Of a stretch of DNA of 64,000 nt, positions 37,521 through 46,323 are shown one piece after another. The stretch covers positions 150,513 to 214,512 of the forward strand of contig JAHIND010000005.1 in NCBI GenBank assembly GCA_018896025.1. The letters run 5' to 3'. The translations under genes were made by a program, and so were the position numbers. The notes below the pieces were generated by a model. It was given only the letters and a program-made list of their open reading frames with translations, was not told the DNA's origin and did not search any database. Each line of letters starts with the position of its first letter. Position 1 is the stretch's first letter. Source of the DNA: Pseudomonadota bacterium. GTDB taxonomy: Bacteria; Desulfobacterota; Desulfarculia; Desulfarculales; Desulfarculaceae.

Positions 37521-38954
37521 GTGCAGGTTCTTTTTGTGGCGGACATAAAAAACTTCGCCCTGGGCGGGTTCGAGCCCCTGGGAGTGGAATACCTCTCGGC
37601 CTGCCTGCGCAAGGCGGGCCACACCCCGCATATCTGCGACCTGGACCTCACCGACGCGGTGGCCACGGTAAAGGAGCACGGCATCAAGCTGGTGGCCTAC
37701 AGCGTGGTCACCGGGGCCCACCAGCGCTTCGCCGACTTCAACCGCCGCCTTAAACGCATCGCGCCGCTCACCAGCATCTTCGGCGGGCCCCACCCCACCT
37801 TCGTGCCCTCGGTCCTGGAGGATGAGCCGGGCCTGGACTTGATCTGCGTGGGCGAGGGCGAGCGGGCCCTGGTGGAGCTGTGCGACCGTATGGACCAGGA
37901 GCGCGGCCTGGAGGGCATCCCCAACCTGCGCCGCAAAAAGGACGGGGAAATCGTGGCCGGTCCGGTGGAGCCGGGGCAGCGCTCCCTGGACGACCTGCCC
38001 TTTCCGGACCGGGCCCTGCTCTACGACAAGTTCCCCCACTTGGCCCGCACCCCCATGAAGACAGTGCTGGCCGGGCGGGGCTGCACCTTCAAGTGCTCCT
38101 ACTGCTTCCACCGCGACTTCATGGCCAAGCATGGCCTGCGCAACAAGGTGCGCATGCGCCGGGTGGATCTGCTGGTCCAGGAGTTGGCCGGGCTAAGGGA
38201 CAACTACCCGGTGCAGTTTTTCCGCTTCGTGGATGCCTCCCTGGGGTTCAGCAAGAAGTGGCTGCGCGAGTTCGCCCCGGCCTACGCCCAGGGAGTGGGG
38301 GTGCCCTTCAGCTGCGCCCTGAACCCCTTGCAGGCCGACGACGAGGTGATGAGCCTACTCAAGCGGGCGGGCTGCCACAGCGTGAACTGGTCGGTGGAGA
38401 CCGGCGACGAGGGGCTTAGGCGCTCGGTGCTCAACCGGCCGGTGCCCGACGACAAGATATACGAGATGGGCCGCCTGCTGGCCAAGCACGGCCTGGTGAG
38501 CTGGGTGCAGAACATGGTGGGTCTGCCCGGCGGCTCCCTGGCGGCGGATTTCAAGACCCTGGACATGAACATCGCCCTGAAGCCCGCCTTTTCCACGGTG
38601 TCGTTCCTGACGCCCTATCCCGGCACGCCCATCCACGACATGGCCCAAGAAATGGGCCTTTTCGACGGCGACCTCAGCGGCCTGGATCAGGCCTACTTCC
38701 ACGGTTCGGTGCTCAAGGTGGATCACCGCAAGGAACTGGCCAATCTGGGCAAGCTGTTCGCCCTGTGCGTGGAGTTTCCCCGGCTGCGCCCCATGCTGCC
38801 CGGCCTGATCCGCCTGCCTTTGGGGCCGCTCTACGAGGTGCTGCGCAAGGGATGGAAGGGCTGGTGCATGGTCAACCGGGTGATGCCCAACCGGCCCACC
38901 GCCGGGGACTTCGCCCGCACCGCCTGGCGTCTGTTATCCGGGACCGCCGGATAA
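37521..38954 (+). CDS. B12-binding-domain radical SAM protein
   Basis: Radical SAM enzyme of 477 residues. An N-terminal cobalamin-binding-like fold (about 1-150, FGGPHPTFVP, VGEGERAL) precedes the cluster motif GCTFKCSYC (Cys188, Cys192, Cys195) and an Elp3-type barrel (VNWSVETGDEGL, MVGLPGGS). The usual DxHxxG cobalamin motif is not evident, so B12 dependence is uncertain. The start is GTG 37521 with GGAG 12 nt upstream. The class methylates or rearranges unreactive carbons of lipids and glycans. The last seven codons overlap the convergent GT-C gene inside a perfect hairpin. Confidence 0.85.
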   Translation: MQVLFVADIKNFALGGFEPLGVEYLSACLRKAGHTPHICDLDLTDAVATVKEHGIKLVAYSVVTGAHQRFADFNRRLKRIAPLTSIFGGPHPTFVPSVLEDEPGLDLICVGEGERALVELCDRMDQERGLEGIPNLRRKKDGEIVAGPVEPGQRSLDDLPFPDRALLYDKFPHLARTPMKTVLAGRGCTFKCSYCFHRDFMAKHGLRNKVRMRRVDLLVQELAGLRDNYPVQFFRFVDASLGFSKKWLREFAPAYAQGVGVPFSCALNPLQADDEVMSLLKRAGCHSVNWSVETGDEGLRRSVLNRPVPDDKIYEMGRLLAKHGLVSWVQNMVGLPGGSLAADFKTLDMNIALKPAFSTVSFLTPYPGTPIHDMAQEMGLFDGDLSGLDQAYFHGSVLKVDHRKELANLGKLFALCVEFPRLRPMLPGLIRLPLGPLYEVLRKGWKGWCMVNRVMPNRPTAGDFARTAWRLLSGTAG

Positions 38955-38957
38955 CAG
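38931..38957. terminator. Perfect hairpin containing the stop codons of two convergent genes
   Basis: CTGTTATCCGG (38931-38941) and CCGGATAACAG (38947-38957) form an 11-bp stem around GACCG. The right arm holds the TAA of the radical SAM gene, the left arm (read on the minus strand) the TAA of the membrane glycosyltransferase gene. There is no T-run; a bidirectional 3'-end structure is inferred. Confidence 0.7.
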
Positions 38958-41225
38958 CTCCAACCGGTCCACCAGCAGATAGCACTCGCGCCGGGGGCAG
39001 GAGCGCCAAGTCAAGCGTAGCTGGTGCCAGCCTCTGCTCAGGGCCGGCAGCGTGGTTTCCAGGTTTCGGCCCTGGCTGAAGGACAGGCTGGGCAGGGTCC
39101 GTCCGTCCAGGCTAAGCACCACCTCGCCGGGTCTCCCCGCCCGGGCCACCAGCCTAAGGCGGGCCGCTCCACCGGGGAAATACAGGCGCCCGCTGATCCA
39201 ACCGCCGTTGCTCAGGCTGCGGCCCCGCATGTCCCAAGGGAAGGCGTTTTCCACCCACAAGGGCGAGTGGGGGCCGCCGCGTATCAGCTCGGCCTCCAGG
39301 GTTCGGGGCGGCCAGAGCTTGGCTCCCGCCAGCGGGGCGGCAATCAACAAGGCCAGGCCCATCACCAGCACCACCGCCTCCTTGGCGGGCAGACGCCAAG
39401 CGCCTGTTTGGGCGGGCGCGGAGTTTCTCCAGGCCAGCCAGGCCAAGCCGACGAGGCCCAGGGCGGTGAGCCCGGCGAACCAGGGCAGCAGAGGGGAATA
39501 GACAAAGGTGCTGGGCAGCAGGTGGTAGAAGGTCAAGCCCCAGCGGTCCTGGGCCAGGGACACCGCCGGATTGATCATCCCCGAGCGGCCCCAGCGCAGG
39601 GCCGGGATCACCACCACCACCAGGGTGTAGGCCAGGCCTCCCAGAGCCGCGCCCCAGGCCACCAGCCGCCACCAGGGCCGGGCCAGGGCCGAGAGCATCA
39701 CCCCCAGGAACAGGGCCAGGGCCGGAAAAACCACCAGGTACAAGCGGGCGGGCAGGTCGAAGCCGCCTTGCCAGCGGTACCAGCGCATCAGGCAGACCAT
39801 GCCCACATACACCAACACCGGAGCCAGGGCGGTGAGGGCCGGGCGGGGGTGGCGGCGCAGGGCGGCGGGAATCCCGGCCAGGGCCAGGAGCGCCACCGGG
39901 GCGATGAGCAACAGGCCAAAGGACTGATCCAGGGCCAGGCCTCCGAACATCACCCACAGGGGAGTCCACAGGCTGCCGTTGCGGCCCCACAGGCTCAGGC
40001 CCTCCCGCAGCTCTCCCACAAAGCTCTGGGGCCAAACCCATCCCGGCAGCAACAGCGCGGCCAACAAGGCCAGCAAAGCCGCGCCCAGGCTGGTGAGCAC
40101 GGCGCGCCGCGTCCCCAGCCGGACCTCCAGCCACCAGAACCCGGCGACGGACAGCAGGCCGCAGCCCAGGGCGGCCAGGCGAAACTTGATGAAATACAGG
40201 CAGGCGCTCACCGCCAAAAGACCCAGGAGCGCGGCCAAGGGGCGGCGCGGCGCGACACCTGCCAGGCGCAGGCCCACCACCAACAGCAGCATGCCCGGCG
40301 CTTCACTGAGGGCGTGCTGCCCCAGACACAACACCGGCCCCGAAAACAACACCAGCCCCGCGCTGAGCGCGGCCACTCCCTTGCCCAGCCCGGCCCGCCC
40401 CAGCCAGGCGTAGAGTTGCCCGGCCAACAGGGCCATGATGCCCGCGAAAAAGAGCATCACCCCCAGGCGACCGCCCAGGGCATAGGGCGGGTACAAAAGC
40501 AGGGGGAAGTAGGAGTGGGAGCGCTCCATGGTCCAGCGGAGGCCGCCGCTCCAGCGGCAAAAATAGAATTCGCGGTATTCCTTGCCCCGCACCGTGGCTT
40601 CCTGGTCCAGGGTGCCGTGCTGGGCCAGGCTTTGGGCCATGAGCAGGTAGGAGACCTCGTCCCCGGCGGTGCTGGAGGCCTGCTTGACCCACAGGCTGGT
40701 CATGCTCAGGATGCACAACACCGCCAGAAAGATGGCCGCATGCCTGCGCCAACCCAGGGCGGGCCCCTCCTGGGGCCGCAGCCAGGCCGACCACAGCAGG
40801 CGCAGCAACAGGGCGGCCTTGGCCGCCACGAGGACCACGACCGCAAGGGCCAGGGGCAGCATGCCCGCGCCGGGAAGCCCCCACCACCAAGCCCCCAGGG
40901 CCACGGCCCCCAACAAGGCGTAGGAGGCCAGATCCAAGGCGCGCACCCGCGCGGCCACGCCCGCCAGGGCGGATCTGCGCGGCGTTGGGACCAACCACAG
41001 CAGCAGCTCCAGGCACAGGCTCCCGGTCAGGGCCATGGCGGGAAGGGTGAGGAAGGCAAAGCGCCTGAGGCCCCAGGGCTGGGCGCAGCCCCAGAGGTCG
41101 GCTGGCACCGCATCGGGCAGGGCAAACAGGCCCCACAGCCAACGCAGGAGCGCGCAGGCGGCCAGGGACAGTAGCGCGCAGGCGGCCAGGTGAAAAACGG
41201 CAGGCTTTTTAATCACGCTGGACAA
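38934..41225 (-). CDS. GT-C type membrane glycosyltransferase (ArnT/PMT-like)
   Basis: Polytopic membrane protein of 763 residues with about 13-15 hydrophobic helices and an extracytoplasmic C-terminal beta-rich domain (about 660-763). The first large outer loop carries the acidic pair AGDEVSYLLMAQSL typical of ArnT/PMT enzymes that use polyprenyl-phosphate sugars, and WTMERSHSYFPLLLYPP follows. It would transfer a sugar to lipid, protein or glycan on the periplasmic side, perhaps using the product of the nearby GT2. Codon use and high GC match the surroundings. Acceptor unknown. Confidence 0.78.
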   Translation of the reverse strand: MSSVIKKPAVFHLAACALLSLAACALLRWLWGLFALPDAVPADLWGCAQPWGLRRFAFLTLPAMALTGSLCLELLLWLVPTPRRSALAGVAARVRALDLASYALLGAVALGAWWWGLPGAGMLPLALAVVVLVAAKAALLLRLLWSAWLRPQEGPALGWRRHAAIFLAVLCILSMTSLWVKQASSTAGDEVSYLLMAQSLAQHGTLDQEATVRGKEYREFYFCRWSGGLRWTMERSHSYFPLLLYPPYALGGRLGVMLFFAGIMALLAGQLYAWLGRAGLGKGVAALSAGLVLFSGPVLCLGQHALSEAPGMLLLVVGLRLAGVAPRRPLAALLGLLAVSACLYFIKFRLAALGCGLLSVAGFWWLEVRLGTRRAVLTSLGAALLALLAALLLPGWVWPQSFVGELREGLSLWGRNGSLWTPLWVMFGGLALDQSFGLLLIAPVALLALAGIPAALRRHPRPALTALAPVLVYVGMVCLMRWYRWQGGFDLPARLYLVVFPALALFLGVMLSALARPWWRLVAWGAALGGLAYTLVVVVIPALRWGRSGMINPAVSLAQDRWGLTFYHLLPSTFVYSPLLPWFAGLTALGLVGLAWLAWRNSAPAQTGAWRLPAKEAVVLVMGLALLIAAPLAGAKLWPPRTLEAELIRGGPHSPLWVENAFPWDMRGRSLSNGGWISGRLYFPGGAARLRLVARAGRPGEVVLSLDGRTLPSLSFSQGRNLETTLPALSRGWHQLRLTWRSCPRRECYLLVDRLELLSGGPG

Positions 41226-41380
41226 GACAGGCGGTCAGCTCCCAGGAGATTGGGTTGCGGTGGAAAGTGCTTTTGACCCATAGATTATTAGCACATTCCA
41301 AGCCCTTTTGGCCCAAAGAGCCTGAAGGCGCTTCCCGCCTGGCCCAAGGGCCGCGTGGCCACGCAAGGCGCAGCCGCATA

Positions 41381-41409
41381 AGAAGGGGCCGAGCCTTGCG
41401 GCCCGGCCC
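41381..41409 (-). terminator. Intrinsic terminator downstream of the TRAP operon
   Basis: On the minus strand GGGCCGGGC pairs with GCTCGGCCC (one G-U) around CGCAAG, followed by CTTCTT. It lies about 30 bp after the large-permease stop. Confidence 0.6.
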
Positions 41410-41437
41410 TTGCCGGCTCAGCGGCGCGGAGGAAAAA

Positions 41438-42739
41438 TCACATCATGGTGGAAGGCAACCAGAGCACCAGCCAGGGGAAGATGATCACCAGGGCCAGTCC
41501 CAGGATGTCCAGGATCATGAAGGGCACCGAGCCGATGATGATGTCGTTGAGGGTCACCCCCGGAGGGGCCACCGCCTTCATGACGTAGAGGTTCAGCCCC
41601 AGGGGCGGCGTGATCTCGGCCAACTCCATGTTCACCACGAACATCACCCCGAACCACACCAGGTCGAAGCCCAGCTCGTTCATCAGCGGGGCCAGCATGG
41701 GCACGGTGACCATGATGATCGCCGCCGGGTCCATGATGCAGCCCAGGGCGAAGAGCAGCAGGTTCACCGCGATGAGGATGACGTAGGGCGACACCTGCAG
41801 GCTGGAGGACCAGGTCACCAGGCTTTGGGGCACCTGGAGAAAGCTGAGCACGTAGCCGAAGGCCGAGGCGGCCACCAATATCCAGATGATGAAGCAGGTG
41901 GTGCGGGCGGTGCGTTCGAAGGCCTCTTTCACGCAGGCCCAGTTCAGGCGGCGATAGGCCGCCGCGATGATCAGCGAGGCGAAGCAGCCCACGCCCGCCA
42001 CTTCGGTGGGGGTGGCGATGCCGGTGTACAGGGAGCCGAACATGAACACGGCCAGGAAGATGAGCGGGAGGATCTTCCACAGGGCCCGCCAGCGGGCGTT
42101 CCAGGAAACGACTCTGTCCTTGGGGGCGCTGGCCGGGTCTATGATCACCCGCCCCATGAAGTAGGCGATGCGCAGCACGGTGAGCAGGATGCCGGGCAGG
42201 ATGCCCGCGATGAACAACTGGCCGATGGACACCTCGGCGATGATGCCGTAGATGATCAGCAGAATGCTGGGCGGGATGAGCACCCCCAAGGCTCCACCGG
42301 CGGCGATGGACCCGGTGGCCAGGCGCTTGTCGTAGCCCCGGTTGATCATCTCCGGCACGGCCATGCCGCCGATCACCGCCGTGGTGGCGGTGCTGGCCCC
42401 GCACACCGCCGCGAACAGGGTGCAGGCTATTTGAGAAGCGATTGCCAGGCCCGCGGGCAGGGCGGATATCCACTTGTCCAGGGCCTCGAAGGCGTCCTTG
42501 GCCGCGCCCGAGACCAATATCATCTCGGCCATGAATATGAACAAGGGCACGGCCACAAGGCCGAAGGAGTTCACCTTGCCGAAAGCGAGGCTGCCGAAGA
42601 GGAACAGAATCCGGTCGCCCACCATAATGGTGCCCAGGATCAGGGCCAGGAAGCCCAGGCTGTAGGCGATGGGCACCCCCAGCATCATCAGCACCAAAAG
42701 CACGAGGGAGCTGAACAGCAGTATCAAACCCCAGTCCAT
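41438..42739 (-). CDS. dctM: TRAP transporter large permease (DctM type)
   Basis: Membrane subunit of 433 residues that carries substrate with a sodium gradient. It has about 12 helices and family sequences PLFIFMAEMILVSGAAKDAFEALD, CGASTATTAVIGGMAVPEM, GGALGVLIPPSILLIIYG and GIATPTEVAGVG, all hallmarks of DctM. GGGGGGGA precedes the ATG, which starts 1 bp after the DctQ stop. It is the distal gene of the operon and is followed by a terminator. Together with DctQ and DctP it forms a complete tripartite transporter for a carboxylate. Confidence 0.94.
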   Translation of the reverse strand: MDWGLILLFSSLVLLVLMMLGVPIAYSLGFLALILGTIMVGDRILFLFGSLAFGKVNSFGLVAVPLFIFMAEMILVSGAAKDAFEALDKWISALPAGLAIASQIACTLFAAVCGASTATTAVIGGMAVPEMINRGYDKRLATGSIAAGGALGVLIPPSILLIIYGIIAEVSIGQLFIAGILPGILLTVLRIAYFMGRVIIDPASAPKDRVVSWNARWRALWKILPLIFLAVFMFGSLYTGIATPTEVAGVGCFASLIIAAAYRRLNWACVKEAFERTARTTCFIIWILVAASAFGYVLSFLQVPQSLVTWSSSLQVSPYVILIAVNLLLFALGCIMDPAAIIMVTVPMLAPLMNELGFDLVWFGVMFVVNMELAEITPPLGLNLYVMKAVAPPGVTLNDIIIGSVPFMILDILGLALVIIFPWLVLWLPSTMM

Positions 42740-42740
42740 T

Positions 42741-43259
42741 TTATTCCCCCCCCTTCACCAGCGCCGCCGCCGCCTTGACGATCTTGCCGATGAGCACCAG
42801 GCCCAGCAGCGCGCCGCCGATGGGCACCAGGATTTGGGAAGGGAACAGGGGCCACTCCATGGCCTGGGAGGAGCGGGCGCCTATGGCCAGGGACTTGAAG
42901 GCCAGGCGGCCTCCCTGCCAAACCACAATTACCGCCCAGGTGAGGCCGATGAGGGGGATTATCATGTCCACCACGGCCTTGGCCCTGCCCCGAAAGCGCT
43001 CATATATGAAATCGATGCGGATATGGCCGTCCATGAGCTCGGTGTGGGCCGCGGCCAGGTAGGAGAGCCCCACCAGCAGGTAGCAGGAAAGCTCCAAGGA
43101 CCAATCCGAGGGCGCGTTGAAAAAATGACGCCCGATCACTTCGCGCATCACCGCGATCATCATCACCGCGGTGAGCCCTCCGCCGATCCAGCCCAACTGG
43201 TTGGACAGCCATTCCAAGCCTTGATAAATTTTTTTAAAGCCTGTAGCCAGGGATCCCAT
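42741..43259 (-). CDS. dctQ: TRAP transporter small permease (DctQ type)
   Basis: Four-helix membrane protein of 172 residues that bridges the binding protein and DctM. Helices are near 20-40, 55-75, 100-120 and 140-160; the family feature VIGRHFFNAPSDWSLELSCYL is clear. It lies between DctP (97 bp upstream) and DctM (1 bp downstream). Confidence 0.92.
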   Translation of the reverse strand: MGSLATGFKKIYQGLEWLSNQLGWIGGGLTAVMMIAVMREVIGRHFFNAPSDWSLELSCYLLVGLSYLAAAHTELMDGHIRIDFIYERFRGRAKAVVDMIIPLIGLTWAVIVVWQGGRLAFKSLAIGARSSQAMEWPLFPSQILVPIGGALLGLVLIGKIVKAAAALVKGGE

Positions 43260-43320
43260 TGCAAGCAGCCTTTATACGTGGTGGTCGGATTGCTCCCGCG
43301 TCAGACCAGCAAGCCGCGAA

Positions 43321-43348
43321 GGGTCCGGGGGGAAGGCCCCCCGAACCC
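43321..43348 (-). other. Intercistronic hairpin between dctP and dctQ
   Basis: A 12-bp stem with one mismatch (GGGTTCGGGGGG with CCCCCCGGACCC, loop CCTT on the minus strand) starts 9 bp after the dctP stop. Such stems commonly protect the binding-protein mRNA or reduce readthrough so that the binding protein is made in excess. Confidence 0.6.
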
Positions 43349-43356
43349 CTGGTCCG

Positions 43357-44409
43357 CTAGTCGTAGGCCTGGAAACGCTTGTCCAGGATCTCCTTGATCT
43401 GGATGGCTTCCTTGCCTAGGCCCTGGCGCTTGCAGTTCTCCAGGTAGATGTCCCAAACCGGCATGGCCGCCTTGTACATCTTGGCCGCCTCCTCCGGGGG
43501 CAGGGTGTAGAAGGTGACGCCGTTCTTGCGCGCCTCGGCCCGCACCCTGGCATCGTCCAGCTCCACGTAGCAGATCCAGCGGGCGGTCATCATGCGGGCG
43601 GTGTCGATGAACACCTTCTGCACCTCTGGAGTCAGCGAGTTCCACTTGTCCAGGTTCATCCACACCCCCACGAAGCAGTGGGGGAAGATGGGCGGGTTCA
43701 CCACTTGGTCGGCGACCTCCCAGATCTTGTAGGTGCGCAGGGAGTAGCTGCCCATCAGGCCCGCGTCCACGGTGCCCTTTTGCATGGCGGTGTAGTACTC
43801 GCCGCCCACGGTAGCCACGGGCGAGCCGCCGATGGCCTTGACGGTGTAGTTGGGCATGCCGCCGCCGGCCCTGATCTTCATGCCCTTGAAGTCCTCGAAC
43901 TTCACGATCTTCTTGGAGCGCTTGGCGATCTGGAAGTTCTGGGGGGCGAAGATGGCCGGGAAGAGGAACTTGGCATTGGCCCGCTTCTGATAGCCCTTGT
44001 CCACCAGCTCTCCCAGGGGGCTGTTCCACCACAGGTCGTAGATGTCGTCGTAGGAGTGGAAGTTGGCGGGCATGGCCGCGATGTCGGCGATGGCCACCTT
44101 GCCGCTGAAGTAGGGGGGATAGGCGGCCAGCATGTCGATGGTGCCCACGGACAGGGCTTCCAGGGTCTGCTTGGTGGGCACCGGCTCGCCCGCCCAGTGC
44201 TTCTGGATCGCCACCTTGCCCTTCAAGGCCTTTTCCACTTCATTGAGGTACATGCCGATCACCGCCTTCTCGCCCAGGCGGATATGGGAAGTGGAATAGA
44301 CGTTTTCAAAAATTATGGTTACCGGTTTGTCCGCCGCCCGGGCGGGGCCGATGCTCATGCCCAGCAGAACAAAGAGCCCCAGGGTCAAGCATCCCCAATA
44401 TTTTTTCAT
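43357..44409 (-). CDS. dctP: TRAP transporter substrate-binding protein (DctP type)
   Basis: Periplasmic binding protein; precursor of 350 residues with signal peptide (KKYWGCLTLGLFVLLG, cleavage near ARA-AD). Family marks include HWAGEPVPTKQTLEALSVGTIDM, the carboxylate-binding Arg in FKGMKIRAGGGMPNYTVKAIGGSPV and VWMNLDKWNSL. The conserved Arg implies an organic acid ligand. The start at 44409 is chosen because GGGAGGAGG lies immediately upstream; an in-frame start 15 codons earlier has neither ribosome site nor signal-peptide logic. A 251-bp gap separates it from the aconitase X genes, so it may also have its own promoter. Confidence 0.93.
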   Translation of the reverse strand: MKKYWGCLTLGLFVLLGMSIGPARAADKPVTIIFENVYSTSHIRLGEKAVIGMYLNEVEKALKGKVAIQKHWAGEPVPTKQTLEALSVGTIDMLAAYPPYFSGKVAIADIAAMPANFHSYDDIYDLWWNSPLGELVDKGYQKRANAKFLFPAIFAPQNFQIAKRSKKIVKFEDFKGMKIRAGGGMPNYTVKAIGGSPVATVGGEYYTAMQKGTVDAGLMGSYSLRTYKIWEVADQVVNPPIFPHCFVGVWMNLDKWNSLTPEVQKVFIDTARMMTARWICYVELDDARVRAEARKNGVTFYTLPPEEAAKMYKAAMPVWDIYLENCKRQGLGKEAIQIKEILDKRFQAYD

Positions 44410-44660
44410 CCTTGCCTCCTCCCGAATTAATGTTGAGCCGCGTGTTTGGTGCAAACCCTCTCATGCACGCGCCTAACTTTTCACGGCCTTGCCGCCAAGT
44501 TGGCCCGCCCCGGTTTTGGGGCGGCCTCGCGGCAGGGGGCCGCATCCTGTCTTCCGTGTTGATCCACAAGATGACTCGAGAGCCGGAGAGCCAGAGGGTC
44601 AAGGTGGGTGCGCGAGGAGGCAGCCCCCTGGCTTGGTATGCCTGATGAAAAATCAAGCCC
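44410..44660. other. Spacer between aconitase X small subunit and dctP
   Basis: 251 bp without a gene. No terminator or clear promoter is visible, so the TRAP genes may be read through from the upstream enzymes. Confidence 0.4.
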
Positions 44661-45092
44661 TCAAGATTTAAAAACCTCTACTATGCCCGCCGCGCCATCC
44701 ACCCGTACCAGGTCGCCGGTGGCGATCACCGCCAGGGGGTCCTGGTCCAACTGGTCCACCACCGGAATGGCCGCGCCGTAGAGCAGTTGGCCGTAGAGAA
44801 AGCCGGTGGTGATGATCAACTCGGTCTCCCGGTTGATGATGGCCGCCGGGGCGTTGCCGCAGCGGATGGTCTCCAAGATCCAGGTGCTGCTGCTGGTGGA
44901 GCCCTTGCCGTAGGGATAGACGAACACCCTGCCCTTTATGCTTTGGCCGTGCAGCTTCACCTTGCTGTCGTCGATGACCCCTTTCCAGGGCTCCACCCCG
45001 TGGGACCACACGATCTGTTCGTCGCTTACCAGGGCCCGGCCCTCGGCCACCCCGGCCAAAATTCCCCTGCCCTTGAGAATGATCTTTTCCAT
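44661..45092 (-). CDS. Aconitase X swivel (small) subunit, DUF126 family
   Basis: Small subunit of 143 residues with the DUF126 pattern: RGILAGVAEGRALVSDEQI, VKLHGQSIKGRVFVYPYGKGSTSSST and APAAIINRETELIITTG. It completes the active site of the catalytic subunit encoded 4 bp upstream (45097-46308). AcnX enzymes known so far dehydrate hydroxyproline isomers in bacteria or mevalonate 5-phosphate in archaea. Here it sits with acyl-CoA enzymes and a carboxylate transporter, so a different hydroxy-acid is likely. Confidence 0.9.
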   Translation of the reverse strand: MEKIILKGRGILAGVAEGRALVSDEQIVWSHGVEPWKGVIDDSKVKLHGQSIKGRVFVYPYGKGSTSSSTWILETIRCGNAPAAIINRETELIITTGFLYGQLLYGAAIPVVDQLDQDPLAVIATGDLVRVDGAAGIVEVFKS

Positions 45093-45096
45093 GGGC

Positions 45097-46308
45097 CTAT
45101 CCCCGCACCAGGGCCGACACCAGCTCGGCGGTTTCGGCGTAGATCATTTGGACCTCGTGTTCGGAGGGCAGATAGTAGGCCGCCTTGGCCGAATCGGTGA
45201 TGATGGTGCGGTAAGGGGTCTTGCCCAGGGGCGAGATGATCAGGCAGTTGCCGTCCATGATGCGGGCTCCCGCGGCGGTGATGTCATCCACGCAGCCCAT
45301 GCCCTGGGCCAGCTCGTAGACCGTGGGCGAGGTGTAGACCCACAGCTCGCGGCCCGGCTTGAGCCGCTGCCCTCTGAGCAGCCCGGCCAGCTGCTGCATC
45401 TCCGGCACCGAGTAGTGGGGGCAGCCCACCACCCCCAGCTCTGCCTCGCCGGTGGCGGTGTTCATCTCCCGGCGCATGGCCGTAAGCTCGTCGCGGCCGA
45501 CGCGCAGGCGCTCCAAGGGTTGCTCCCCGCCGAAGGGGTCTCCGGCCACGGCCTCGGGGGTGAGGCCTGGGGCGTGGTACAGGGCCACCACCCCGCTGGA
45601 GGCCGCCGCCGCGCCCAGGTACTTCAGGTCGTCCACCCCGGTGCTTTCGGGCAGGCCCTCCACCACCGGGATGCGGTTGCCCACGCTCTTGCCGATGATG
45701 AGCCCCAGGGTGTTGTAGTCCAGGCTGCTAAGATCGCCCGCCTCCACCTGGACCAGCACCTGGCCCCGGCGGTTCTCCGGGCAATAGAGGCCCATGCGCG
45801 GCATGCGCCCGGTTAGGGCGGCGCAGTAGTTGAGCCCGGCCGGGGTGCGGTTGGTGCGCGCCCCCAACACCGAGTTGGCGAACGACACCGCCGAGGACTC
45901 GGCCCAGGATACGTTTTGCCCGAAGCGGGGCAGGTTTCCCGCGAAATAGGGGGTGCAGGTCCAGGCCGGTTGGGCCCCCAAAGTGAGCACCGCTTGGCGC
46001 AGGCGCTCCTGCTTGGCCGCGTACTCCTCGGCTATGCCGATGTCGCGCCAATGGCGTTCACAGATGGACAGGGGGTCTTCGGTGGTGGGGATGACGAAGC
46101 GGCCGCCCAGGGCCACGAACTTCTCGGCCAGCTCCAGGCCCGCGTCGTGCAGGGAGCCGTAGTGGGCCATGATCTGGGCGGAGGCCACCTCCACCATGCG
46201 GTCCGCCCCGTAGATCCGGCCCAGTTTGACCAGCACCTCCATGGCGAAGCGGGGGGCCGGGCCGTGGGCCCCTTCAAGCATTTCTTTTTCGTAGGCGGTC
46301 AGTTCCAT
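45097..46308 (-). CDS. Aconitase X catalytic (large) subunit, DUF521 family
   Basis: Predicted iron-sulfur hydro-lyase of 403 residues. Family landmarks are LTAYEKEMLEGAHGPAPRFAMEVLVKLG at the start, HYGSLHDAGLELAEKF, TPYFAGNLPRFGQNVSWAESSAVSFANSVLGARTNR in split form (PRFGQNVSWAESS, ANSVLGARTNR), GLPES, and VGCPHYSVPEMQQLAGLLRG near the C-terminus with a cluster-type Cys. It is followed 4 bp later by its small subunit and preceded by an HMG-CoA-lyase-like gene 15 bp upstream. A dehydration step before or after CoA activation of an imported acid is inferred. Confidence 0.9.
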   Translation of the reverse strand: MELTAYEKEMLEGAHGPAPRFAMEVLVKLGRIYGADRMVEVASAQIMAHYGSLHDAGLELAEKFVALGGRFVIPTTEDPLSICERHWRDIGIAEEYAAKQERLRQAVLTLGAQPAWTCTPYFAGNLPRFGQNVSWAESSAVSFANSVLGARTNRTPAGLNYCAALTGRMPRMGLYCPENRRGQVLVQVEAGDLSSLDYNTLGLIIGKSVGNRIPVVEGLPESTGVDDLKYLGAAAASSGVVALYHAPGLTPEAVAGDPFGGEQPLERLRVGRDELTAMRREMNTATGEAELGVVGCPHYSVPEMQQLAGLLRGQRLKPGRELWVYTSPTVYELAQGMGCVDDITAAGARIMDGNCLIISPLGKTPYRTIITDSAKAAYYLPSEHEVQMIYAETAELVSALVRG

Positions 46309-46323
46309 GCGCTCACCCCTTGC

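Noticed and set aside
39024..41174. Long plus-strand open frame opposite the GT-C gene
   Set aside because: Gln/Gly/Pro/Arg-rich antisense frame with no signal, domain or ribosome site.
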